A stretch of 64,000 nucleotides of DNA from the NCBI GenBank assembly GCA_030268105.1, contig BSDZ01000020.1, forward strand, positions 636,001 to 700,000. The letters run 5' to 3'. Each line of letters opens with the position of its first letter. Position 1 is the first letter of the stretch. Both the position numbers and the translations under genes were made by a program. The notes beneath the pieces are model-generated. The model saw only the letters and a list, made by a program, of their open reading frames with translations. It ran no database searches and was not told the origin of the DNA. The DNA comes from Volvox africanus (lineage: Eukaryota > Chlorophyta > Chlorophyceae > Chlamydomonadales > Volvocaceae). Positions 38,988 to 51,893 of this stretch are shown here, in pieces.

Positions 38988-41900
38988 TGTTTGTTTGTTT
39001 GTGTGTTTGTGTATTGTGTGTTTGTGTGTCTGTGTGACGTTGTACGTGGAGATGCACCTGTCCTTTCTGGGCGCCGATGCCAAAGCACAGCGTGTCGTAT
39101 CAGTTTTCACAACTAGGTGCTACGAACCTAGGGAATATTTATGCACCATATGCTATATGTAGATACATATATGAGCTAGCGCATTCTCGAAGATGCACTT
39201 GCACTTATTGGGGTGCGTGAGAGCCGTATGCTGGGATTTGCAGTGCACAGTATGCGCATGGGCTTGGTTGTGTTGATTTGTGCGTGTATGCGTGTATCTT
39301 TGTGTGCGTATGCATACTTGGTGACGTAGCTGCTGTACAAAAACACAGATACCGGAGGTACAAACCCCTGGTGCAACCGCCTGAACCGAACCGCCAACCG
39401 CCTGAACCTCCCTAACCGCCAACTCCTTACCTCTTACCGATGGTGGTACAGCACGCACGGGTGGAAGATGCATCGATACCTATAAGTCTTGTCAGTTAAT
39501 TTTCACCTTGCCGTGCTTCCGTACTTAGATTGCCATACGGCAGAGTTCCTGAACACAATTATTTGCATATGCATATGTTATGCACGGCTGTCAACATGCT
39601 GCAACCTATCTCAAATCCAAATGAATGGCAGTTGAACGGACCGGGCAGGCAGGGCCGGTGGTAATAGGTGTGAGGAAAAGGTATTCGTGTGTTTGCCAGA
39701 CTTCCTGCGGATTTGTGGTCGTCATCTGAGAAGGGGAGCTTTTTTCGGTTTGGGCAATGAGACCTTAATTTAATTTAATGGGATGATCTGCCATGAATAA
39801 TGTTAAGTATGGTTTCCGCGTCTGTCAATTAACATTCCTAGTCGCGATCGTATATGCGGCTATGGCAAAAAGCGTTTCACACGCATCGGGACACATCAGG
39901 ATTGTGGAACGGTAAAATGAAAACAGGAATCCCTGCTGCCCGCTCTTCCTCCCTCCACGGTTTCGGCTGGCACATCACGGCGGCCACACAGCTGCGCGAT
40001 CTGCGCATGTGTGAAATCGAAATTGGTTATACCCTTCCTTTGTTTCAAACTTTTCCGCGCAAATCGGGTTGACTTGGTTGGCAGTTAAAGAAACCCTGTT
40101 GTATCAGTGAAATGAGGATATATATGGTTACGTCGAGCGGTTGCGTCATCACGCATGGCATCCGAACAGCCCACCTGGCTGATCACGCAGTGCGGTGTTT
40201 GTGTACATGTGGGGGTTCTTCTCGGCCCGGATGGGAGGGAGCGGCATGAGGGAGCGGCATGAAGGAGCGTCTGTGTCTTCATGCTCGGGGAAATCAATCG
40301 TTGAAGAGGACAACTGAGACATTAGTGGGATACGTGAGGTGGGTACGGATCAAGTTTCTGAAAGCAGAGAGTGTGCGGGCTGGCGTACGACATTGCGTAT
40401 GGGTGATGTAGTCCCGGTTCGGATCTCCACATAAAACTGTTCATGGATACGCGATTTGGATTGCTGCCTATTGCTGCCGCATAGTGTTGCAGGTATGTTG
40501 GAGAGGACGACCTTACCTTAGTGATGGCAACGAAAACATTCCTTCGTGGGACGTTGCCGGGGCTGTTAATCTGCCGCTGCTGCTGCTCGTGATGTTAATC
40601 TTCATGGTGATGTTCATGGTGATGGTGATGGAAGTTTGAATGTTTTGTTTCGGTGTGGTGAGGTGAATGGAAGAGACGTATACAACCTCGTATGTGCAAG
40701 TCTTAGGCGTCTGTGCCGTACGCGCAATGAATAAGGAACCTGAAGCGCAGTGACAGGCCCTTGTGAGTCCAGAGCGCTGTAGTGCTCGGGCCGAAATGCC
40801 TGCCCTGCATAAGGGGGTGGGGGTGGGGGCGACATGGAGAGGAGAGGACAGAGGTTAGGGTCTTCGAAGAGGGGTGGTATGTCGGTGTGGTATGTCGGTG
40901 TGGTATGTCGGTATGTCGGGGTATAGGTTATAGGCAGGCCCGGTCGTATCATTTTAAGTTAAGGGCGGTGTGAGAGAAGCTGTTAATTTGGAACCATGTG
41001 CGTCGTTGATATCTGCGTTGGGTGAAGGCGGCTTCGGAGATGATCTACCTTTCGGTGTTGATGAACTAAGGGTTTGGAATATTGAAAACTTTGTGATGTT
41101 GATGAAGGCCTGGTGAAGGTGTTGAAGATGTCGAAGTTTCGTACGCTGTAAAGAAACCGGAAAACTGGCCGGCTCCAAAAGCGCGCTTACATGGACGGCA
41201 ATATGATGTGTTGTGTCGTGATGTTATATGATGTTCTCGGACTCACAAAAAGCAGCTGTGCAGCGTTCCAGAGGTGCAATTATGAACTGTACATGGAGAT
41301 GGTCATGTCCAGAAGGCTTCGTGCGCCGTCAGGACTGGGATGGGGCAGGTGAGCATTGGCGGGATAATCGCCCGTCAGCCGCGATCGCCAGTCGACAACG
41401 AAGGGCCGTCGCTGCAAGGAAGGTGCGCGCTTCTTCGATTAGCTCATGTCCTTGGATATGAATCATACGCATCCTCGTTGCATTGCCAAAGCTGATAGAA
41501 CGTGGTGTAAGGCATTCCATGTACCACAATGGCGGGCAATGGATCCGAGTCATCGAGGTCGGCACCGAGATGATTCCATCTGACCGCAGAATTGCAATCA
41601 ATGGAAATCGACTCAGATTAGATCTTCGAGCATTTAATTTCTAGTCAAAACGTTACGCGAAAAGGCCGTTTACGAAGTAGGCCAAAATTTAAATTTGCTT
41701 TCCAAAGAAACGGCAGCCAACGCATGACCGAAAGTGTTACTGCCGCAGTGTTAGTCCTTTAGATAGTCATATCTAAGCGTGCAAATTACCGCGAGGTGGG
41801 GTAGCATACACTGTACGTTGACGTTGTGGCAAGCGCCACGACATACGCCAAAACAAGCTAGATAGCTGTTCGTTGTGATCGGCTGTAAATTATGTTACGA

Positions 41901-44900
41901 TTAAGGGATGCATGATGTTGTAGTATCGAAACTCGCGATCAAGGAGCAAGGATGCAGAGGCCCCGTGCGCTGCGATGCCGTTTTGGGGATAATTTTTTCC
42001 GTAAATGGAAAATTTCCGTAGGCCATGAAACGGGCAATGTAATGAAACGATACAGTTTTGTTCCTGCACGAATTCAAGTGTCTTATGATAAACCCTGTTG
42101 ATATCACTGCGCATTTGGCCTGCGTCAGGCTGCGACCCGCTTAGTCCCCTTCCCATGGTTCAACATCCTGCCTTGTCAGTAATTGTATTTTGCACCCAAC
42201 GACGTCTTTGAGCACTTTTTTTAAGAAATTTGATCGATTGATGAATTATCGAGGCATATTCACAAGTCCTTTCCAGGTCTGCTCTGAGCATTGCGCGGGC
42301 CGTCGCGGGCCCTCGCGGCGCTCTGGTGTGGTACGGCGTGGTGTCCCTTGATATCACATATGAATGCAAGCTGCATTGGCATTAGATATCTATGATTCCT
42401 TTACCGTACCGTCTCATGGCCTAAAGAATTCTTCTCGGACGGAAACAAAGGTTCCGCATTCGCGCCGCGCGGCCGCACCAGCATCGCGACTCTGTAAAAC
42501 AAAAATGCTGTGCGAGTATTGCAAGAAAATGTAATTTGAAAAGATAGCGTTATTGAAGTGCAAAATCAGCGGATTTAAGACGCTATGGAAAACGCTCATG
42601 CCGCTTTCTTTGATTCGAAGGAGAGATCGAATCTCGTGTCGATTATTGCATCGATATTTTTGGTCTGGCCTTCGATTAAGTGCACCAAACATCTTCTAAG
42701 CAGTTGCAGGTCCATGAAGCCAGTCGCGTGACGGAGTTATAAGACTGCTGTAAAGGTAGGGCTTTTGGGTAGGTTTGGTAGGAAATCCTGCCTGTGTCTG
42801 TCTGGCCGCCCTAAAACCGAACGCAGGAAAACGCTCCCTAGTCAATCAGTTGAAACCAAGACCAAATAAGACGTTTCTATAGACACACCTTTAATGAAAA
42901 TGAAAGGAAACTGTCTCTTCATGCAAAACTGCACAAAAAGCAACTGCGCAAAAAATGTTATGGTGATTTGCGCTTCACTAACTGCATCATGTCTTATACC
43001 AACGGTAAATTACCTGGCTTCAAGCAGACCATGTCCATTCTACCAGTGTTCCGAGAAACGGCTTGCGAAACCACGAGACAGGCCGCGCGTTAGTGGGCCT
43101 CTGGATATGTGTGGATCCTGTGCACAAGGCATCACACTTTCATTCGTGCACAGCTGACGGCGCAGTGCAGCGTGCCGAAAAACAGTGACCACAAATCAAA
43201 TTTAAAAAACAAATTATATGAAATGGAATGCAAATTTGCACATTTGAATTTGCATTCGAAGGGAAAACATGCGTGGGATGGTTTATTGTCAATCGCATAC
43301 GATAGGTGACAGTGGCGCGCAAATGCAGGAGCTTCGGCCGCCAGCCAAAGCTGCGCACTTCGCCGTTCAAAACGCATGTAGGGTTTATATGTAAAGTTCC
43401 AAAAAGCCTGATTTGCTATTTCCCGAGATTTTCCACCAATTTTAGCTCCTCGGTCGACTTTGGCGCAAAACCGCCCAAGCAAAGCAGAAGGTAACTACTT
43501 GCTGCCATGGTTGGGGCTACTGCCATGGCTAGTGCTCGTGGCAGTGCTCCTGGTGCTGGTGCTTGTGATGGGGGCCAGCTAGAGTGTAGGCGCAAGTGCA
43601 TATAGATATTACAGCAAGTCGCGCTATGAAGCGGAGTGCAGCGACAGAGAATGTCACATTGAGGAATATACACAGCGCGCCAACGGACCAATGCTTCATT
43701 TTTGTGCAGCCAAGATGCTATATGCAGGGGCAGTAGCGGGGGAGGCGGGGCTTAACGTATTCACACATTCACACGTACAAAACCATGCGGGACCCGCCAG
43801 CCCTATTACATGCACTGTCACCCCGATTCCGGGTCAGATGGGCAGAATCATTTCTCCCCCTCACACAAACACACACACACACACCATCATTATCACGTGC
43901 ATTCGAGCTCTGGCCAACCCCCCTCCCCGCCCCAAATGATGTGCATGCAAATTTCACCGTACCCCACTCATTCACGCCCCTGCCTGTGGGGCATAATAAG
44001 CGTTTTCGTCCCGTGCTCGTCGCCCATCGCCCAGACGTTCTTTCCAAGCGTTCCGAGACTCAAGTAGATGCCGTACCTTTGCAGCGCTCCCCGTCAAACC
44101 TCCCCACCACCCCCATCACTAGTAGTAGGTGCACAATATCCTTGGGGCCTCTTTCAACACCTTCATCATCTTCCTCCTCACCCCCCGTGTAAAACTTCAC
44201 CATATCAATCCGTAGACCGTACAAACAATACCATCAGCCCCTGCCCGATCGCGCGAAGTAGCACGTTCTTAAAAAACGCAGTTCAGACAGGCCGGACAAC
44301 AAAGGTGCTCCATCTGCCACCGTGCATCGCAGCGATGGTCACCCCTGAGGTGTGCTGTAGTTTCCCCATTCCCCCCTCCCCGTGGCCCCTTGTTTATCTG
44401 TCCCCTCCTAACTGACCCCTCCCTCCCCTCTCATCCTTACCGGCCCTGATACCGCTGCCCCTCCTCTCTATCCTCCATTTCCCATCCTCCCAATGAACCG
44501 TCTCTCCTCTCATCCCAATAACTACGCGTTGCAGGATACACAGCCCGCCCGCGGCCTGGCAGCCTCTTTTCCCCGCTTGGCTTCTTTCCCTGCTCGCACC
44601 TCCCCAAACAATACACATACACACATACAAACGCAACCTTGGCTCCACGTTTTCCATCGCCTCATAACCCGCCCGCAGTCGTCAGAGAAAACGGGGGTCA
44701 TAGGAACGACCCACTATAACGCACAAGACGAAAGCCGCGGGATGTAACCACACTTCGGAGCGATGCACTGTAAGGGCCTCGGGGTGGGGAAACGCAATGC
44801 GCAATAAGGCCCTCGAGGCAGGGGACGCGATGCGGCAAAAAAGGTCATTGCAAGTTATTGGTGGAAGAGGAAGCTTCTGAGGTGCTTTAGCCCTTCTTGC

Positions 44901-45058
44901 TGTCACCCGTTACCCTCAACCTCTGCACCAGCACCCAAAACCAGCACCAGAGGCCATTTAGGCAAAGTGAGCGTCTCAATGGGCGGCGCGCACTTTGCGG
45001 TGGCGTTGGCCTCGGCGGCGTCTTTGGGAGAGGCGGTGGCAAGAGTCCTTTACTCGGC
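38988..45058. other. 6-kb spacer without recognised gene
   Basis: ORFs are short and unassignable. A hydrophobic frame (about 38908-38970) follows the SRCR minisatellite and could be an alternative membrane-anchored end, not supported further. 39360-39425 repeats ACCGCCTGAACC; 43858-43885 is a CA run. ORFs at 41228-41461 (+) and 41329-41601 (-) overlap each other and neither resembles a known family. Confidence 0.4.
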
Positions 45059-48000
45059 CTACTGCGCATGCACGGTGGCTAGGGCTTCAAGGCGGGTCAT
45101 ATCCTCCACATCCAGGAACGACTCCACCTGCGTGGCGATCGGGAGGGAGGGAGGGGACATGAGAGCACATGCCAAGAGACAAGTACGCCGCAGGGGAGGC
45201 AGGTGGGAGGAGGGTGCATGGGTTAAAACAACGGGATTCCGATTTGGAATCCAGACGCGCGGGATCCAGATCCAGATCCAGACTGCCTACTGCCGGGAGG
45301 GGAACGACGGGGACAGACCGATCTCGCAATCTGTTTGGGCGCAAGTGTCTTGATAACCATTTTGGACACCTCCTTCGCGAAGCTCAGGGTTTTCAATACA
45401 CACGCCCACCCACACATTCGCGCCCACAGTTGTTTTCTTCCATCACCCTCACCCTCACCGCACCCTCACCGCGCTAACACGCATTCACGACCCACCTGGA
45501 ATAGCGCGGCGTCCACTCCCGGCTTCCCGCGGCTAATCTCGAAGGAGGACCAGCCCAAATAGCCGAACTGCCGCCACACGCGGGGCCCCCACCGGGTGGT
45601 GACCAGGGGGAAGCAACCCGTGTCTATCTGCCAGCGGAGCGCAACCGCCTCGGGCTTCACCCCGTGCTTTTCCGCGATGTTGGTGGTCACCGCCAGGGCC
45701 TCCTAAGCATTGTGAGGGGGTGGGCAGGGGGGTGGGGGGCCAGTGGGCAGTGGGCAGTGGGCAGTGGGCAGTGGGGTGCACGCCTCGTCTTCAGCCCTTC
45801 AAGGAACCTCTACCTGAGGGACAAACAAACGCCCTGCACTAAGTCCCACCTGCAGCTTGCTCCATCCGCCAATGTTGTTGACCATATCCAGGCACGCGGG
45901 AACGGAATCCAGATCCGGATCACCTGGGGCCGTTTCGGGGTGGGGGAGGGAGGGGGATTTGGGGGGAGGAGGGACACCATGCAGCCCTCGTACGACATTT
46001 GGCGATGTCACGAGCTCGTCGGGGTTCGTAAGATCTCATAAGGCCCAAGACAGCCAGGAGGCTGTCTGAAATGACCAGATGGGTTTAGGCTATATACGGG
46101 ATCATACGATGTGTTATCATATATCTAATTTCCTATTCCAGCTGTCAAGTTCTCAAGGTTTTATCAGCGGAGACAGCAAAGGTCGCGGAGGCACGTTACA
46201 CGCTATTCGGGGTTTTCTACATGCCGATGTAAAAAAAGCACGTGCCGCTCCATGGATTTGGTTATGGTGCATTTTCCGGATTAAGACATTAAGACATTGG
46301 GTTTTCCGGTTTCTGGTTCTCCCGAAATGCCAGCTTGTCCTGACCTCACCTTTAACGGGATCGGGTGGCGGGGCCCCCAGGTACCTCTCACTCAGCAATC
46401 CGCCCATCGTTCCGCCGCGGGCCATCACCTTGATGCCGTACCGTGCACACAGCGACAGTACGGGCGTGGCACTGCGGACTAGCACGCTGTGCTCCACCTG
46501 CACACAGGTGATGGGCACCCCCGCCTGGATCACCGCCTTGAGCTGCTCAGCGGGGATGTCCACCAGACCGATGCCGCGAATCTTCTTGGGCTCCGAAACT
46601 ACAACCTCACCCGTCTCTTCGTTTACCTGCACAGGACAAAACAGGACAGGATAGGACAGAGCAGTAGTATTCAGTACTGATGGCGGGCGGGGCTATTGTG
46701 CCGTATTAAAGAAGCAGAAATCTGCGAGGTTTGTCTCGCTGTATCATTCCCAACCAGCCAACCAACCAAACGACCTGTAACTAACCGACGAGTCAAACCG
46801 TCTCAAGCCCTCACCAGACCTCCCTTTTTCCCGCCCCTCCCGACTGCTCTGGTAATCGAAACCAACCTCCAACTGGTCCGTCGCCAATTTTTGCAAGGCT
46901 TTCAGCACAGGAAGGGGGTCCATGTTCTGCGGAACAGTGGGAGGAGGAGGAGGAGGAGGAGGAAGGGGGAAGGGGGAAAGGGGAAAGCGAGTGTGTATGT
47001 GAGGAATGGGGCAGAGGGAGAGATCAAACAGGGGGCGACGTTTGGGGAGGTGGGGAAAGTTCGGGGGGGAGGAAAACAAAGACTTACGCACGAATCCACA
47101 CAGCACATACACACACACGCTGTACGTAAATGTATGTAAAATGGGTTTCATGACGCACCTGGAAGTCCCACCACACGAGCTGCACCAGGTCCAGGGGAAT
47201 CAGCGTCCCTTCCGCGTCCGTGCCGCCGTCGGGCCCAAACACATTGGACCTGGCTCTCTCAACGAACGCCTCCACCGCCGCCGCCGCGCCCGCGGGGCCG
47301 CCTGAGGCCCAGGCGTCCGCGAAGACGTTGGGCATCAGTTTGAGAAGCAGTTGGATTCGGTTGGGGCCGCGCTCCTTTTCGTATCTGTACGCAAGATAGA
47401 TGCTCGGTGTGATTTTATCAAGTTATACCAATACCTGCGTGTGTATGCCCATGTGTATTTAAGTATTTGCGTATTTGCGTATTTGTGTATTGGTGTATTT
47501 GTGTATACCTATACTATGTGCCCACTGCTTAAGCAAATGCAAGAGCTGTTGCCGAACTCCAGCCTTCGCCAACCAAAAAAGACCCGCACTTAGCCCGCTT
47601 AGCCAAGTCCACCTTCCGCCATTTACGGAATCCTTCCAATGCACCTCGACTCCCCTCCGCCCCAAACCCCACCCCGCCCCACTCGCAACAATGACTTGGT
47701 CCATCTTCCTCAGGCAGCTCATCAGTCGGGCCCCAACGCCCCACCCCACCCCACCCCGCCGCACCGCCGTTTGAAGGTGCCCAGCACGCGCTCCGCACCA
47801 TCCAGGAATCCCGCCGGGGGAGCCGCGGAGGGCAGCTCTCCAAAGAGTGACCTCAAGGAGCAGTACGGCCAGCCGGCGCCACTCACTTCAAAAGTGGTCA
47901 AACCGCCGTCCGCGAGGTCGGTCAACGCCTTAAACCCAGATCAAAACGGAATAGACATGGAGAGGACTTCAATCCAGATTTGGATTTGGATATCGATTTG

Positions 48001-49119
48001 ATTTAATGTTTATAAGGGGGTATATGACGCTTAGGCTATCGTGCTTTCCTTATACGCCAACACAACACCCAAGATGTGTGACTTGGGTGTTGTGTTGCCT
48101 CTTCGCTTGAGTCCCACTAGCCTCCCCTTTCCTTTTCATTACTCCCTTTCCAACCTGTCCTAAAGCTTCGTTCCGACGTAACCCTTTCCCTTCCATCGTT
48201 TCTGCCCTTTCCAAGGGCTGAATATTTTACGTCTCCCAGCACAAACACAGTCTTGCCCCTTGGCTGTACGTATGTCGTCCAAACAGACTATCGAACCGAC
48301 CAGATCTGACAAGTACCTGCATCCACGGCACCAGCGATAGAGGGTCGTCAGTGAATGATGCCTTCAGCTCCGAAATCGCTGCCTCGGCGTCGGAAATCGC
48401 GACCCGGAGCACCTCCAGCTCAGCCCCCTTAGCCTGTCACACGAGCAAATTAGCAAACCCAAGGGGGCGGGGCAGGTGGGGCGGTAATGTAAATGATCCT
48501 GTGAATGAAAAGGATGACGGAATGGGATGCCTTTTCACCAGTTATGAGGCAGTGACGCAACGGTACAGAACCGTGAGGGCCCCCCCCCCCAACCCGGGGA
48601 AATAGCCCCACTCAGGGGGGGAGGAATACAATTCTCAGTAACGCGCGTTTACAGGTTCCCGGGGATAATGCGTGTATCTGTACATTCACAGCGATGCACG
48701 TCTTCTTGCTGTAGCCGTACTGTTCGTACCTCAGCATCTGGGCCTTTGAGGCTCGCCATTTCCTTTTCGATTGTTTTCGCTTGGATGGTAAGTTTGTTCC
48801 ATTGCTGGAAAGGCGTGCAGCGAGACAGACGCCGGACCATTTCCTGTGGGAGGCCAACGTACGGGTAAAGGACGTCGACAGCGCCCGTGGCAGATATTCG
48901 TCTGGTATGAAGGGAAAGGTGCAGCTGCGTGGCGCATTCAGAGACATTGCGAGGGAAGGTGCGCGGCAGAAGGCGCACACTGATATCACAGCTTGCGGGG
49001 TGCAGCGTCCCGTCTTTCCGTCGTGGATCGCGCGTTTGCATGCTTGAAGCGTGACCAAAATGGCTCTGGGCTATTGGAAACAATTCCGAATTCACGCTGA
49101 CTGCAATTGTACGGCGCAT
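45059..49119 (-). CDS. Aldo/keto-reductase-fold protein with N-terminal extension, 9 exons
   Basis: Exons: 48730-49119 (ATG at 49117-49119 or 49039-49041; possibly acceptor at 48843), 48317-48433, 47765-47928, 47159-47384, 46867-46926, 46350-46626, 45850-45923, 45496-45702, 45059-45127 with TAG. Phases all join, giving 501-527 aa. AKR barrel landmarks: LDLVQLVWWDFQ, KIRGIGLVDI, CVQVEHSVL, GGTMGGLLSERYLG, GVKPEAVALRWQIDTG. AKRs are NADPH-dependent carbonyl reductases, but canonical tetrad positions are altered: the FDxADxYG-type loop reads FEVSGAGWPY, and His of the QLHWWD motif is Val; the Lys in LLLKL is kept. The first exon is Ser/Arg/Thr-rich, possibly an organelle transit peptide, and the next exon (ELEVLRVAISDAEAAISELK) looks like coiled coil. 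Likely a divergent or non-catalytic member. Confidence 0.88.
45738..45776. repeat. (GTGGGCA)n tandem repeat
   Basis: About five heptamer units in an intron of the AKR-like gene. Confidence 0.85.
48058..48097. repeat. 16-bp perfect hairpin in AKR-like gene intron
   Basis: Arms CAACACAACACCCAAG and CTTGGGTGTTGTGTTG, loop ATGTGTGA, between exons 47765-47928 and 48317-48433. A stable stem-loop in the pre-mRNA. Confidence 0.9.
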
Positions 49120-49185
49120 CGATCCGTACGGCGTTCGGCGAAGAACGACGCCGCTGCTCCCGCCCCCGCCCCTTATAAATGCATC

Positions 49186-49592
49186 TCATGAGCTTGGCAT
49201 ACAGTTTTCACATACGTTGTACTCTGGTGCGGCAGCGTTAAATGAGGGCGGAGGCGGTCCCGAAGCTTCGGTTTCCTCCGGTGCCACAGGGATCCAGCTC
49301 TCCGACAGCATCGCCTGTAGGGAATATGGTACATCCGCTGAGAGACTAAGGATGCTAGAGCGGCTATTTAATCCAAATCTCAAAGGAAACGACTGTAATA
49401 GGCTAATTCGTGACATGTGCAGCGGGAGCCCCTTGCCTTCGCATCTCCAGGAAGCCAGCATGAGTTTACAATAGGAGATAGCGCTACTCCAGGCAACAGC
49501 TCAACTGGCGGCCGCTCTGATCCATAAAGCTCGAAAAGAAGTGGGTCCGGAGACAATGCTGGCGCGGCCACTTCCTCTACTGGCTCAGTCAT
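49186..49592 (-). CDS. Possible two-exon small Pro/Glu-rich protein
   Basis: ATG at 49592 opens an acidic, proline-rich frame (MTEPVEEVAAPALSPDP). A GTAAAC donor after ALSPI, in phase with an acceptor CTACAG before AMLSESWIPV, would give 83 residues ending ENCMPSS and TGA at 49186. No domain is recognised. The opposite strand has an overlapping 85-codon frame (49217-49474), so the coding strand is uncertain. It lies just upstream of the AKR-like gene on the same strand and could be a 5' part of it. Confidence 0.35.
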
Positions 49593-51893
49593 GGTTTAGG
49601 TGATACGATATATATAATATATTAGTCCTAACGCGAATTGTTCACTAATATCCTTCACCCGCACACCGGAAACCGCAGCTTTGCAGTTTGTAGCTAATTG
49701 TAAGATGTCGGCAGGAAAGATCATGCGCAATAAATCATGGAGTTCTTTCTACGTATCGCAAATTTGTCGCTTTGTTCTTCGAAGGCCGTACTATTTCCGT
49801 ACTGAAACGCCGAAAAGCAATCACAACCGTGTAGAATAACCACACAATAGTCAGATGGATAATAAATCATCAGAGGTTCTAGCTGGTAAAAGCACGAGTC
49901 TCAGTATGCATTTTGTGAACCGTCGCTGACGCAACCATTATGTATATGTCAATTAAGAGAAATCGACATTTATTCATCAGACAAATTTTCCATCATAAGA
50001 ACGCAGAATATTTACCTGCTGCTGTAAAGTTCAGCCAAACATTGAAGCTGCTGTTGCTTTCTGTTGCTGTCTTGCGAATACAAGCGCTGGGTAAAACAGT
50101 TCTGCAGATCTTTACACATATCTACACTGGTCCTACGCCAGCAGGTTTAGGTAGCACCCGCGGAAAAGGCAGGCTGGGTAACCGAGGAGCCCACCGCGAT
50201 GCCTTGCACCCTGAATACCATCATCTCGACGGCTTGAATGGGCAAACGTCTCATGTCTCCCTTGCTAAATCATGATTGACACGATCCGAACTAAAACGTG
50301 TATTAGCACCATGTGATACCATCTATCCCCCCCACATAGAAAGTCTTAACGGTCGGCAAACCTCAATTTCGCCAAAAAGTCATCACGACGTTGTGTGCCC
50401 ACATTTAGCGGCCTCACTCGACCAGTGCCTGCAGGACTAATACCTACTCTCTCGCCCTGGATCAGCAAGCGATCTGGCCCCACCCGAGGGACGAGAGCCA
50501 TTATCCGAAAACAGTCAATTGAAGGACTCCAAACCATACGTCATCTGCCTGACACATGCCTCACTGTAGTAACTTACTTTTTTAGCTTTCAAGAGGCAGT
50601 ACGTCATAAAACAGTTAAGTGTAACCTACGCCTACAAGTCCAGCAAGTGATTTCTACGCTAAGGCCTCAAGGGCGACACACGTGGCCTAACGTACGCAAC
50701 GCACACACTCACATCACACATGCTGCTTCGGCTGCTGATCTAGACGTACTAATTTACCTACCGTAACATGCCATCTCGCAAGCCCCGTTAAGTGGGCGCA
50801 ACACGCTGTGCTTCTGTCCTACAAATCGACATCCTGCAACATCCTGCCGAAACTCAGAAGGCCAGGACGTGCACATCATCATCAACAGCGCCCCGTGCAG
50901 TACAGCCTTGACATATCAATTGTGTACGAAGCGCCTAACTTCCTGCATCTGCGCTGCGGAAAACCAAGTCCCTAGCGTCGCCTCTGCTTTTTACACCTAG
51001 AAACTGCATACGGGCAGTGACAAGAGCAAAGAGTCGACCACAGCGCTTTGCCTTGCGCAAACATCGCCGCATTGCACCTCCCTTCTTGAGAATGATTGAA
51101 AGTAAAGTTGCGGTGATCCCAAAATCATCCACCGCCCGCCCTGCTGCTTGAGTCGCGCGGGATAAATCTGGCACCACGTTAGTCTGGACTTATCAGTAAT
51201 CATGCCCAGCTGCTATCGCCCTCGCGAACTAGCCACCACAGCTGCTCCTGATAGCAAATCCTGAACCGGACCAATCAGTAGAAAGGTGCGGACTCAGCCA
51301 TCAACTCTTCCTCATGCCGCCACGTTGAACATAAGCTCCCGAGCCACTGCGACAGAGAATGAAATGGCGCGCGCCAGAATCAGTGTGTGGCTTGTACGGG
51401 TAAGAACGCCATTAGTAACCCCGGAAGCAACAGGACAGCGCGCCAAGACAGTTGTGGCATATATCATTCCGTCGTCCTCTCCAGCTGGCAAGCACACGAG
51501 CAATCCACAAAGGGTATGCAGGGCCCCAGCCGACAAACTTTTCCCCAACCAGGCACGCGGATAGTAACGGGCATGTGGGAAGGCGCAACTGAAAACGCGC
51601 AGGCGAGAGGGTATCATGCATAAATTGCGGTTAAACTCTCCTAAGCAGCCATTCAAATCCTGGGCGGATGGACAACACCCAGACCTGTTAGATTCATGAT
51701 ACGTACGCCCAGTGGTAAGACTTATGGTTTGACCCAGACACCATACCCTACGTTTCACCTGACATGGGAATCAAATTGCCCCAACAGAGTACGTCACTAG
51801 GTGGACGCACAAGAACACCTTTCAGATCAACAGGGAAGCTTTATGCATGAATCAGATAACATAGCTGCTTGGATGAATGGTAAGAATCAGTGA
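49593..51893. other. Spacer without recognised gene
   Basis: 2.3 kb downstream of the RBM45-like stop. ORFs of up to 148 codons on both strands overlap each other (e.g. 51312-51758, -; 51286-51564, +) with no recognisable motif. Part should be the 3' UTR of the RBM45-like gene. Confidence 0.4.

Noticed and set aside
47845..47886. Short intron inside AKR-like exon 47765-47928 (GT at FE|GTGAGT)
   Set aside because: Splicing there would leave an intron of about 36 bases; reading through keeps frame and joins both neighbours in phase.
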